Assembly: GCA_964403465.1 (NCBI GenBank)
Contig: CAYOFY010000035.1
Coordinates: forward strand, 1 to 15,620
From: JAFGKM01 sp964403465
GTDB taxonomy: Bacteria; Ratteibacteria; UBA8468; B48-G9; JAFGKM01
DNA length: 15,620 bases
Direction of reading: 5' to 3'
The notes below the pieces were generated by a model, which was not told the DNA's origin, did not search any database, and saw nothing but the letters and a program-made list of their open reading frames with translations. Of this stretch, positions 6,896 to 13,846 are shown piece after piece; positions within the stretch are counted from its first letter, which is position 1; each line of letters begins with the position of its first letter. The translations under genes were made by a program, and so were the position numbers.

Positions 6896-6936
6896 TTTCC
6901 GCGCTATATATTATAATAAATCAATAGAGGAGCAAA
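6896..6936. promoter_or_regulatory. Short AT-rich divergent intergenic region, probable promoters
   Basis: The 41-nt gap between divergent genes contains tatattataataaa (6907-6920), which gives a TATAAT-like -10 hexamer on both strands (plus 6912-6917, minus 6910-6915). No good -35 partner is seen at the proper spacing on either strand. AGAGGAG at 6926-6932 serves the plus-strand gene. Confidence 0.35.
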
Positions 6937-7770
6937 ATGTTCAGAAACCTCCCTTTTGAAGTATTTAATACAGAAGTGGGATTGCGGGAGAGACTGCGGC
7001 TTGCCGTCCTCGGTGATTTTGAAAGCGTTGACGTGGATATGCAGGAAGCCGCGGCCCTCTCCGGGAAATATTCCGCGGCTTATGTAAAGGGGATGATAGA
7101 TTCCTTCAATATGAAAGCCGGGGCATGGTTATTGCCTTTTGCCCTCGACTCGGAAGAAAAAATCTACAAGGCAGGCCTGGAGGAAATCAAGAGATACGGT
7201 CGGATAGCCTCGGAGATTGGGGCCTTCACGGTCATAGCCATTCTGCAGGCCGATGTTTTTGAAAAGGAATGCAGGGAGAACACCGGTTTTTACCGTGAAC
7301 GGCTGGATACCGTTGCCGGGATTCTCAATGACTCTGGATGCAGGATTGGCGTGGATTTCACCTCGTCTTTGCCCGTAAACCGCTGCCATTTTTCCCTGGA
7401 TAAGGTGCTGGAACTGTGCAGTTCGGTAAAATCCGGGAATGCGGGAATAATTCTTGATGCGTATTACTGGCATCTGTCGGGAGGCGGTACGGAGGGATTG
7501 AAAAAAACAGCTGGCAGTTTCGGGGTCTACGCGCGGATATGCGACGCTGACAGCGGTACGGGCAGGGGAATATACCTGCCGGGAGAGACCGGTGTTATTG
7601 ACCTCGCGGGATTTTTGACCGCACTGTCAGAGGGTGGCTATCAGGGTCCGGTCTCGCCGAAACTGCCGGACAGGAACATCCTGGCGCTTCCATACGAAAT
7701 CGCGATAAGACTTCTGGGAGGGTCTTTTGCCAGGATCTGGAAAAAAGCGTTCATGGAAAAAGAGGGTTAG
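6937..7770 (+). CDS. Xylose-isomerase-like TIM barrel protein
   Basis: The 277-residue product resembles the sugar phosphate isomerase/epimerase superfamily (AP endonuclease family 2 fold). Recognisable strand ends are RIGVDFTSS (136-144), GIILDAYYWHLSG (170-182), ARICDADS (199-206) and the PGETGVIDL...GGYQGPVS stretch (215-240). The usual Glu/Asp/His/Glu metal set looks eroded. D174 is retained, but the first Glu position reads D140, the usual His before DA reads C202, and the final Glu reads P241 or K242. It may be a divergent or non-catalytic member. A good AGAGGAG site precedes ATG 6937. The last 20 nt overlap the convergent PHP gene. Specific substrate unknown. Confidence 0.7.
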   Translation: MFRNLPFEVFNTEVGLRERLRLAVLGDFESVDVDMQEAAALSGKYSAAYVKGMIDSFNMKAGAWLLPFALDSEEKIYKAGLEEIKRYGRIASEIGAFTVIAILQADVFEKECRENTGFYRERLDTVAGILNDSGCRIGVDFTSSLPVNRCHFSLDKVLELCSSVKSGNAGIILDAYYWHLSGGGTEGLKKTAGSFGVYARICDADSGTGRGIYLPGETGVIDLAGFLTALSEGGYQGPVSPKLPDRNILALPYEIAIRLLGGSFARIWKKAFMEKEG

Positions 7771-8596
7771 TCCATGCCTTTCTTCCTTTTCCATCGGTTA
7801 TCTCTATCCTGATATATCTCTCATTGCCCGTGATGGAATACTCGGCATGTTCAAATTCTCCCTTCTCTGCGGCAACTCTTCTCCCTGCCGAATCAAATGC
7901 GATGAAATCCACGTATTCCGCTGGAGAAAAATCTATCCTTATCATGGAATCAGCCACATCAAGATTCTTGACCGTTACGCCTGTTGACGAATAAAAACAT
8001 CCTTTTCTTATGGATGAAAGGATATCTTTCTTCGCGCAGGAGGCCGCCTTTGCCATTATGAATCCCTTTCCGATATCTCCCACGCAGTGGCTGTCATCAC
8101 TGGCAAATCCCAGGATCTTTTTTCCTGCCTGCAGAGCCTCGTCAAAGTGCACCGTTGAATACCCTTTCCCCAGCAGTCTGTGGCACACGGTATTGAAAAT
8201 CTCTATTCCCGAATACCCGTTCAGCTGCAGGAGGGTGCGGGATGTTATGCCGCTCCAGTACGGATGGGCAAGTATTACCACCGCGTTCTGCTCGTTCATC
8301 CTGTCAATTATCTGCTGGTCGGGGAGGCCCTCCGCGTCAAACTCCTCCTTCAGGGCCAACCCTACGATATGCATGATGCCGTTTTTTTCGGAACCCCTCA
8401 AAAAGAGCATGCTGTCAGGCTCTTCTGCCTCTGTTATCCTGTTATGGTCGGTGATGCACAAGAAGTCGTAACCCTCCCTGCGATATATCCCCAGAGTTTC
8501 TTCCGGGCTTTTTTCCCCGTCGGAATTTATCGTATGTGTATGGAGGTTGCCCTTATACCAGTTACCTTTTTCCGCGAAGGGGTTCATGAAATACAT
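7751..8596 (-). CDS. PHP-domain metal-dependent phosphoesterase
   Basis: This 281-residue protein carries the PHP motifs: NLHTHTINSDG (17-27; H19, H21), ITDHN (48-52; D50, H51), E70, LAHPYW (109-114; H111) and DDSH (167-170; D168, H170). These ligands support a di- or trinuclear metal site for phosphoester hydrolysis, as in the stand-alone PHP (CehA/TrpH-like) proteins. A C-terminal region of about 75 residues (about 205-281) looks beta-rich and ends TNPLFP, as in several CehA-like proteins. No signal peptide is seen. AAGGAG (8603-8608) lies 6 nt before the ATG. It is the last gene of the minus-strand operon, 27 nt after the GspE/PilB gene, and converges on the TIM barrel gene with a 20-nt coding overlap. 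Substrate unknown. Confidence 0.85.
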   Translation of the reverse strand: MYFMNPFAEKGNWYKGNLHTHTINSDGEKSPEETLGIYRREGYDFLCITDHNRITEAEEPDSMLFLRGSEKNGIMHIVGLALKEEFDAEGLPDQQIIDRMNEQNAVVILAHPYWSGITSRTLLQLNGYSGIEIFNTVCHRLLGKGYSTVHFDEALQAGKKILGFASDDSHCVGDIGKGFIMAKAASCAKKDILSSIRKGCFYSSTGVTVKNLDVADSMIRIDFSPAEYVDFIAFDSAGRRVAAEKGEFEHAEYSITGNERYIRIEITDGKGRKAWTNPLFP

Positions 8597-8623
8597 GAGT
8601 AACTCCTTGGTTTGAAAAACAAA

Positions 8624-10300
8624 TCAATCTTCCTCTTTCTTTGTTGAGTATATCACCTCGGATATCGTTGTTCTTCCGTCCAGCACTTTTGTTATTCCGT
8701 CCTCGCGCAACATCTTCATCCCTGCTTTTCTTGCGAGCTCCTTTATGCTGCTGACCTCCGGGTTGGTCATTATTCCCCTTCGCAGGTCCTCGTTCAATAT
8801 CATAAGTTCAAATATTCCTATCCTTCCGCCGAAGCCCGTACCGTTGCACAGATGGCACCCCTTTCCCCTGAAGAAGGCATGTTCCCCTTCCGAGAGGGAG
8901 ACGTCAAGTTGCCCTATCTCCTCTTTCAGGGGAGTGTACCGCTCCCTGCAGTTGAGACAGATACTTCTCACGAGCCGCTGATTCAGTACGCCTATCAGCG
9001 AGGATGCGATAAGGTAGGGCTCAACGCCCATGTCTATAAGACGTATCACTGCGGCCGGCGCGGTATTGGTGTGCAGCGTGGAGAATACAAGTTGTCCGGT
9101 CTGTGCGGCGCGGAAGCCGATTTCCGCGGTTTCCAGGTCGCGGATTTCCCCCACCATGACGACGTCCGGGTCCTGCCTCAGGATTGACCTCAATGCGACG
9201 GAAAAGGTCAGTCCGGTTTTCGGGTTTATCTGCGTCTGGTCAACGTTCTTGAGGTGGTATTCAACGGGATCTTCAACCGTGATCATCTTCTTGTGGACGT
9301 TGTCAAGTTCATTGAGCGAAGAATAGAGCGTGGTTGTCTTTCCGCTGCCGGTAGGCCCCGTGACAAGCAGGAGGCCGTAGGGCTCCTCAAGCAGCATCCT
9401 CCACCTGTGAAGGGTCTGCGGCAGAAAGCCAAGCTGTTCAAGCCCGGAGACGATGTTTCTTTTATCCAGCACCCGCATTGCCACCATCTCGCCGAAGATG
9501 GTGGGGAAGGTTGAAACGCGCAGGTCAACGTCTCTTCCTGCGAGTTTCAGTTTGAAGTAACCGTCCTGCGGAATTCTTTTTTCCGCTATGTCAAGCATTG
9601 AAAGAACCTTGATGTGCGAAACGATTGCAGAATAAAGTTCCAGCGGGGGAGGGGGGAATTCGTAAAGGATTCCGTTGATTCTGTATCTGAGTTTAAGCCC
9701 CTCCTCCTCTATCTCTATGTGCGCGTCGGTCGCCTTCAGTTCAACGGCTTTTGCCACGATTTCCTCCACCGCCGCAACGGCAGAGGAGTCGGTCACCTCC
9801 TTCAATCCGGACGGCCTGAAGATTCTGCCCGCCGCTTCCATCTTCTCAACGGGTGAGATTACCTTCATGCTCCCCTGCGCAAGGTACCTGTCAAGACCCG
9901 CCTTTATGTCGGCATCCTTTGCCAGCCGCGGATCTATCTCCATCGAGGCGATTTTCCCGATTTCGTTTATCACTTCCTCGTCGGTCGGGTCAACCATGCC
10001 GCATATGATCTTGTTGCCTCCCCTGTACACGGGGATGACCCTGTATTTCCTGCATGTAAATTCAGGCAGGGAACTCAGGACATTTCTCTCAATCTCAATG
10101 CCGGATATGTTGATGGGGACGATTTTCAATTCCTTGAGAACGAAGTTATACCATCTTTCTGCATTAATCAGCCCGAATTTTATGAGGAGGTAGCCGAAAG
10201 GTGCGCCTGTCTTCTCCTTTTCAGATACGACAATGTCAACCTGTTCCCTCTGCAAACCTTCCTTTTCCATCAGTATTCTTATCAGTTCTTCTCTTTTCAT
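8624..10300 (-). CDS. GspE/PilB-family secretion/pilus assembly ATPase
   Basis: This 558-residue protein is full length for the type II secretion/type IV pilus assembly ATPases. Residues about 1-145 form MshEN-like N-terminal subdomains. The ATPase core has Walker A GPTGSGKTT (315-323), an Asp box (TVEDPVEY, 341-348), Walker B VVMVGEIRD (380-388) and a His box (STLHTN). A zinc-binding four-cysteine module follows, C448/C451 and C482/C485 (CLNC...CHLC). It would power pseudopilin assembly from the cytoplasm, most plausibly with the prepilins at 2424 and 12498. Start ATG 10300 overlaps the stop of the TlpA-like gene as ATGA and has no strong Shine-Dalgarno, so it is probably translationally coupled. 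GspE versus PilB cannot be decided here. Confidence 0.93.
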   Translation of the reverse strand: MKREELIRILMEKEGLQREQVDIVVSEKEKTGAPFGYLLIKFGLINAERWYNFVLKELKIVPINISGIEIERNVLSSLPEFTCRKYRVIPVYRGGNKIICGMVDPTDEEVINEIGKIASMEIDPRLAKDADIKAGLDRYLAQGSMKVISPVEKMEAAGRIFRPSGLKEVTDSSAVAAVEEIVAKAVELKATDAHIEIEEEGLKLRYRINGILYEFPPPPLELYSAIVSHIKVLSMLDIAEKRIPQDGYFKLKLAGRDVDLRVSTFPTIFGEMVAMRVLDKRNIVSGLEQLGFLPQTLHRWRMLLEEPYGLLLVTGPTGSGKTTTLYSSLNELDNVHKKMITVEDPVEYHLKNVDQTQINPKTGLTFSVALRSILRQDPDVVMVGEIRDLETAEIGFRAAQTGQLVFSTLHTNTAPAAVIRLIDMGVEPYLIASSLIGVLNQRLVRSICLNCRERYTPLKEEIGQLDVSLSEGEHAFFRGKGCHLCNGTGFGGRIGIFELMILNEDLRRGIMTNPEVSSIKELARKAGMKMLREDGITKVLDGRTTISEVIYSTKKEED

Positions 10301-10767
10301 AGGAAGGGTTCCACCATCTTTATGAGTTCTGCTTCCGAGAGTGCGCCGGGTCTTGTGGGATGATTTGCTCCCTTTTTGTCTATGATGAACGTGGTGGGAA
10401 CAAATCTTATTTCTCCGTAAAGTTTTTCTATGCTGCCGTCACTCATGCAGACGGGGTAGTTGATTCCGTATTGTTTCACCATTTTCAGAACATCGTCCCT
10501 GTTGCTGCTGACGGCAATTCCTATTATCTCCACTCCCTTTTCCCTGTACACCTTGTAAAACCGTACGAAGTCCGGAATCTCGGCCTTGCACGGCGGACAC
10601 CACGTTGCCCAGAAGTTAAGTATTACCACCTTTCCCCTGTAATCGGAAAGACTTAATGTCTTATCCCCGATATCCTTGAGGGAAAAATCAGGCGCTTTCG
10701 CCATCTCCGCCCTTGTGCAGGACGAAAAAACGAAAATCATACATAAAAGTACTATCAATCTTCTCAT
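10297..10767 (-). CDS. TlpA/ResA-like thioredoxin-fold lipoprotein
   Basis: The 156-residue product starts with a lipoprotein signal (MRRLIVLLCMIFVFSSC, predicted lipidated C17). The thioredoxin-like fold follows, with FWATWCPPC (active-site C57 and C60) and the cis-Pro motif FVPTT. It should be membrane-anchored outside the cytoplasm and reduce or exchange disulfides. GAGGAGG (10774-10780) lies 6 nt before the start. It ends in a 4-nt overlap with the GspE/PilB gene and begins 22 nt after the small Cys-rich gene. Its place in a secretion-ATPase operon suggests a role in folding exported proteins, but this is inference. Confidence 0.9.
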   Translation of the reverse strand: MRRLIVLLCMIFVFSSCTRAEMAKAPDFSLKDIGDKTLSLSDYRGKVVILNFWATWCPPCKAEIPDFVRFYKVYREKGVEIIGIAVSSNRDDVLKMVKQYGINYPVCMSDGSIEKLYGEIRFVPTTFIIDKKGANHPTRPGALSEAELIKMVEPFL

Positions 10768-10789
10768 TTTTTGCCTCCTCGTATTCAGT

Positions 10790-10999
10790 CTATTCCTTCT
10801 TGCTTTCAGTCAAAGCTGTTAAAGATTCCTGGATTGCTCCAAGGTGAACCATCACGCAGCATTCTTTCTTGGTGTCCCACCAGGAACAGTGGTCCGCGAT
10901 GCATACGTCAAAATCCTCTATGAATTCCGGAACACCGAAGGTCGCTTCCCCGAGAGGCCTTTTCTGCGACTTGAGTCTGAGTGGACATAGCACAGTCAT
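10790..10999 (-). CDS. Small cysteine-rich conserved protein (CPLR...CSWW...CC)
   Basis: This 69-residue protein has no enzyme motif. Its cysteines are C5 (in LCPLR), C33, C38 (in HCSWW), C47 and C48. The pattern CPLR ... CxxxxCxWW ... C resembles a family of very short proteins in anaerobic bacteria and archaea that may bind an Fe-S cluster or zinc; this is family recollection, not a search. ATG 10999 is preferred because an upstream in-frame TTG at 11056 would overlap the mutase gene. AAAGGGGG lies immediately upstream, rather close to the start. It sits between the phosphomannomutase and TlpA-like genes in the same operon. Function unknown. Confidence 0.65.
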   Translation of the reverse strand: MTVLCPLRLKSQKRPLGEATFGVPEFIEDFDVCIADHCSWWDTKKECCVMVHLGAIQESLTALTESKKE

Positions 11000-11039
11000 C
11001 ACCCCCTTTGCCCCGAACCGAAGTTCTTGGAGCGACTCA

Positions 11040-12404
11040 TCATAGAAATTTTTCAACCGTTGCCAGAAACTCCTTCCTTATCCTGTCAAGCGATGCGTCG
11101 TCTTCCGCTTCAATCCGCACGACCAGCGCCGGCTGAGTGTTTGATGCCCTGACCAGCGCCCATCCGTCCGGGAAGAAGACCTTTGCCCCGTCAATGCCCG
11201 AGATTTTCAGGTTCCGGGAAGAAAAAAAGGTTCTGATCTTTTCAACCGTTTCAAACTTTTTTTCGTCCGGAACCGCAATTCTTATTTCCGGAGTTGAGGA
11301 GTACTTCTTAACTCCGGAAAGCAATGCCGAAGGTTTACGTCCGGTCTCTTCCATTATCCTCAGCAATCTCAGGGATGCGTAAACGGCATCGTCAAACCCG
11401 TAATATTCGTCGGCAAAGTAAAGATGCCCCGAGAGTTCTCCGGCCAGCGGAGCGTTCTCCTGATGAAGTTTGTTCTCTATCAGGGAATGGCCGGTTTTCC
11501 ACATTACGGGGATGCCGCCTGCTTTCGTGATTTCTTCTTCAAGGGCCCTGGTGCATTTAACGTCAAAGATTATGCTGGCACCGGGCGATTTTTTCAGTAT
11601 TTCCCGCGCATATATAATCAGAAGCCGGTCGCCCCACAGGATGTTTCCGGTTTCGTCAACAACCCCCAGCCGGTCCCCGTCCCCGTCATACCCGAGTCCG
11701 ATATCAAGTTTGTTGCCGGTCACCGTTCCTATCAGGTCCCGGAGGTTTTCCGGCACAAGTGGGTCGGGAAGGTGGTTGGGGAATGACGGGTCGCTCTCCG
11801 CATAAAGAGGGAAGACCTCAATCCCCATGTTCCTGAAAAGGGAAACTATCAGCGGGCCCAGTGTTCCGTTGCCGGTATCAATCCCGACCCGCGGTTTTTT
11901 CCTGAAGCGGAAATTTTTTTGCATGAATGCGACGTAGTCCCCGGTAACTTCCCTGCTTGAAATCATCCCCCTGCCTTTTTCAAAATCGTTCTTCTCAATC
12001 AAACCAGCCAGTTCCTGTATCTCGTGCCCGTAAAGACTCCTGTTGCCCATCACCAGTTTCAATCCGTTGAATTCCGGAGGGTTGTGGCTTGCGGTAACCA
12101 TGGCTCCCGCATCAAAGCCGCAGTTGTGAATGGCGAAATACAGGACCGGAGTCGGCACTATCCCGACATCTGCAACGTTGCATCCGCTCTCCGAAAGTCC
12201 CCTGATAATCTTATCCTTGATCTCCGGGGTTGTAACCCTGTTGTCACCGCCAACGCATACATCTGTCCCGCCGGCTCTTCTCACGATACTTCCAAATCCG
12301 CGGCCCAGATAAGAAGGCAGGTCATCCCTGAGGTCTTCCTCGTAGATTGCCCTTATGTCGTACTCCCTGAATATTGTTCTGTTTACGTTCATCTGTCTCT
12401 CCAT
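11040..12404 (-). CDS. Phosphomannomutase/phosphoglucomutase
   Basis: This 454-residue alpha-D-phosphohexomutase interconverts hexose 1- and 6-phosphates for surface-sugar and nucleotide-sugar synthesis. The active-site blocks are complete: TASHNPP with phosphoserine S106, the metal loop DGDGDR (240-245), the sugar-binding GELSGH (322-327) and the C-terminal phosphate-binding RASNTQP (419-425). The last reads as in AlgC-type bifunctional PMM/PGM enzymes rather than the RPSGTEP of GlmM. ATG 12404 follows AGGAGG (12414-12419); an in-frame ATG at 12392 is a second possible start. It is the first gene of the minus-strand operon, driven by the promoter at 12433-12462. Confidence 0.93.
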   Translation of the reverse strand: MERQMNVNRTIFREYDIRAIYEEDLRDDLPSYLGRGFGSIVRRAGGTDVCVGGDNRVTTPEIKDKIIRGLSESGCNVADVGIVPTPVLYFAIHNCGFDAGAMVTASHNPPEFNGLKLVMGNRSLYGHEIQELAGLIEKNDFEKGRGMISSREVTGDYVAFMQKNFRFRKKPRVGIDTGNGTLGPLIVSLFRNMGIEVFPLYAESDPSFPNHLPDPLVPENLRDLIGTVTGNKLDIGLGYDGDGDRLGVVDETGNILWGDRLLIIYAREILKKSPGASIIFDVKCTRALEEEITKAGGIPVMWKTGHSLIENKLHQENAPLAGELSGHLYFADEYYGFDDAVYASLRLLRIMEETGRKPSALLSGVKKYSSTPEIRIAVPDEKKFETVEKIRTFFSSRNLKISGIDGAKVFFPDGWALVRASNTQPALVVRIEAEDDASLDRIRKEFLATVEKFL

Positions 12405-12432
12405 GGAAAAATCCCTCCTGTTTATACATTTA

Positions 12433-12462
12433 ATTATACAACCGCGGAGACCGGGTTGACAA
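12433..12462 (-). promoter_or_regulatory. Sigma70-type promoter of the phosphomannomutase operon
   Basis: On the minus strand, TTGTCA (12457-12462) and a perfect TATAAT (12433-12438) are separated by 18 nt. Transcription would start near 12426, leaving a short leader with AGGAGG before ATG 12404. The -35 overlaps that of the divergent promoter. Confidence 0.65.
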
Positions 12463-12485
12463 AATTCTTTCTCTGGCGGTAAAAT
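12456..12485 (+). promoter_or_regulatory. Sigma70-type promoter of the gspG-like gene
   Basis: Consensus TTGACA (12456-12461) and TAAAAT (12480-12485) are separated by 18 nt. Transcription would start at about 12491-12494, only a few nucleotides before ATG 12498, so the transcript would be nearly leaderless. No Shine-Dalgarno is visible before ATG 12498 or 12504. Confidence 0.6.
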
Positions 12486-12497
12486 ATACTGTAAACC

Positions 12498-13378
12498 ATG
12501 AACATGAAAAAGGGGATGGTGCTAATGGAGTTGATAGTAAGCATAATCATAATCGGCATACTGGCTTTGATATCACTCCGCGTCATATCTTCAGTAATGC
12601 AGAAGGCAAAGGTTGTAAGCGCAAAAGCCCAGATTGCCCAGCTGGCTCTCTTGCTGGAGTCCGTAAGGGATGATACTGGTTTGTACCCCGTATTCCTCCA
12701 GCATCTTACCCTGACCCCGGCTCCCACAATGATGGGGAAGGGATGGAAAGGTTTCTATACGGCGAAGGTTCCGCTTGACCCCTGGGGCAATGCCTATTTT
12801 TATCAGATTCCGCCTAGTACGGTATTACCTGCTACCAGGTCTAAACCCAGGACGTCACCACCTTCAATTCAAGATATTACTTTTGAGGGTTCGCCGGGCA
12901 AAGGTATATTGACAATAACCAACTATGGAGCGACCGCCAACCGCATCTGGTTGAACGGAATAGAAGTTATTCCACCGAGCCAGTTGAAAAACAACCCCAA
13001 GCCCCAGATTATTGAGAAAGAAGTGGACCTTTTGACCTATAACGTCTTTGAAATACGGCTTACAGGAAGCCCCGGGGATTTTCTCTTTGTGGAGGTTTCC
13101 GGTTTCATGCCGACGGACAAGTACTTCATACTGGGCAGTTACGGAAAAGACAAGGAGGAAGGCGGAANNNNNNNNNNNNNNNNNNNNNNNNNNNNNNNNN
13201 NNNNNNNNNNNNNNNNNNNNNNNNNNNNNNNNNNNNNNNNNNNNNNNNNNNNNNNNNNNNNNNNNNNACGGACAAGTACTTCATACTGGGCAGTTACGGA
13301 AAAGACAAGGAGGAAGGCGGAAAGAGTTTTGCCGCGGATATTACATGGCGTTCGGACAAGTATCCAAATTTCCAGTGA
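12498..13378 (+). CDS. GspG-type pseudopilin with an inserted beta-rich domain (spans the N gap)
   Basis: As written, this frame runs into 100 N and leaves frame. Removing the N run and one of the two identical 55-bp flanks gives an intact 241-residue protein ending at TGA 13376-13378. It starts with a prepilin leader (MNMKKG, cleaved before M7; E11 at +5) and a hydrophobic helix. GspG-like features follow: the helix AQIAQLALLLESVRDDTGLYP and VPLDPWGNAYFYQIP (91-105). The C-terminus YFILGSYGKDKEEGGKSFAA, then DITW, matches the calcium-site pattern SLGxDGxxGG...DI of major type II secretion pseudopilins. Residues about 107-206 are extra: a beta-rich module with GILTITNYG, IWLNGIEVIPPSQLK and VFEIRLTGSPGDFLFVEV. 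An 8-nt gap separates it from the HAMP protein gene. Confidence 0.82.
13113..13167 (+). repeat. Left copy of the 55-bp contig-end overlap
   Basis: This stretch is identical over all 55 bases to 13268-13322 and ends exactly where the N run begins. That geometry is expected of two contigs sharing an assembler k-mer overlap, not of a biological repeat. Confidence 0.95.
13168..13267. other. Assembly gap of 100 N, probably artefactual
   Basis: Exactly 100 unknown bases join two contig ends that already overlap by 55 bp. A round 100-N run is a common placeholder for a gap of unknown size. Deleting the gap plus one overlap copy (155 nt) restores the pseudopilin frame. Confidence 0.95.
13268..13322 (+). 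repeat. Right copy of the 55-bp contig-end overlap
   Basis: Identical to 13113-13167 and begins immediately after the N run. Read in the frame starting at 13268, it continues the pseudopilin C-terminus (TDKYFILGSYGKDKEEGG) to the stop at 13376. Confidence 0.95.
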
Positions 13379-13386
13379 GGTGAACC

Positions 13387-13833
13387 ATGAAAAAGAAATT
13401 CAGGAGAAGAAGGTACCTGATAAACAAACCGCTGCAGTTCATCTATTCCGGTATCACTATATACCTCCTGCTTATAGGGATAATAGTGGTTGGCATAGCG
13501 ACCTATTACATAACGCTTGACACGATACTCAGCCAGCTGGAATCCCAGGGAGGGTTGCTCCATGCTTACGAGATAGTCCGCAATATAAATGTGCTCATAG
13601 CAAAACGGGTGGGTGCCATGCTTGTGATGGTGATGGTTTTTGCTTTCGTTCTTGCGGTATATTACCTTCACAGGATAGCCGGCCCGGTGTACAGGATTGA
13701 AAAAACGCTCAACGAAATGGCCGATGGCAAGGAAGTTAATCTTGTCATGCTGAGAAAAAAAGATTTCTTCAAGTCTCTCGCGGAAGCGTTGAACAAGCTG
13801 ATAAACCAGCAGAAGGAAGAGAAAAAATCATAG
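13387..13833 (+). CDS. Small two-TM HAMP-domain membrane protein
   Basis: The 148-residue product has a basic N-terminus (KKKFRRRRYLINK), a first membrane helix at about 18-42, a short external loop of about 30 residues and a second membrane helix at about 75-94. A HAMP-like segment follows, opening HRIAGPVYRIEKTLNEMADG (95-114) and running to about 143. It ends with a charged tail and has no kinase, methyl-acceptor or cyclase output domain. Such HAMP-only proteins are seen in several anaerobic lineages, but their role is not known to me. GAGGTG precedes ATG 13387. It starts 8 nt after the pseudopilin gene, so the two are probably co-translated. It may scaffold or signal with a partner in trans. 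Confidence 0.75.
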   Translation: MKKKFRRRRYLINKPLQFIYSGITIYLLLIGIIVVGIATYYITLDTILSQLESQGGLLHAYEIVRNINVLIAKRVGAMLVMVMVFAFVLAVYYLHRIAGPVYRIEKTLNEMADGKEVNLVMLRKKDFFKSLAEALNKLINQQKEEKKS

Positions 13834-13846
13834 TGCGGCCAACCCT

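Noticed and set aside
9030..9856. Plus-strand open frames opposite the GspE/PilB gene
   Set aside because: They are antisense shadows of a strongly conserved ATPase gene.
11000..11056. TTG start for the small Cys-rich protein
   Set aside because: It would overlap the mutase gene and lacks a ribosome site; ATG 10999 directly follows a G-rich stretch.
13113..13322. Tandem repeat or duplicated calcium-loop domain in the pseudopilin
   Set aside because: The identical 55-bp copies meet the gap edges exactly, which is the mark of overlapping contig ends rather than a repeated domain.
13048..13383. Separate coding frames crossing the N run
   Set aside because: They exist only because the duplicated 55-mer plus 100 N shifts the frame; collapsing the overlap removes them.
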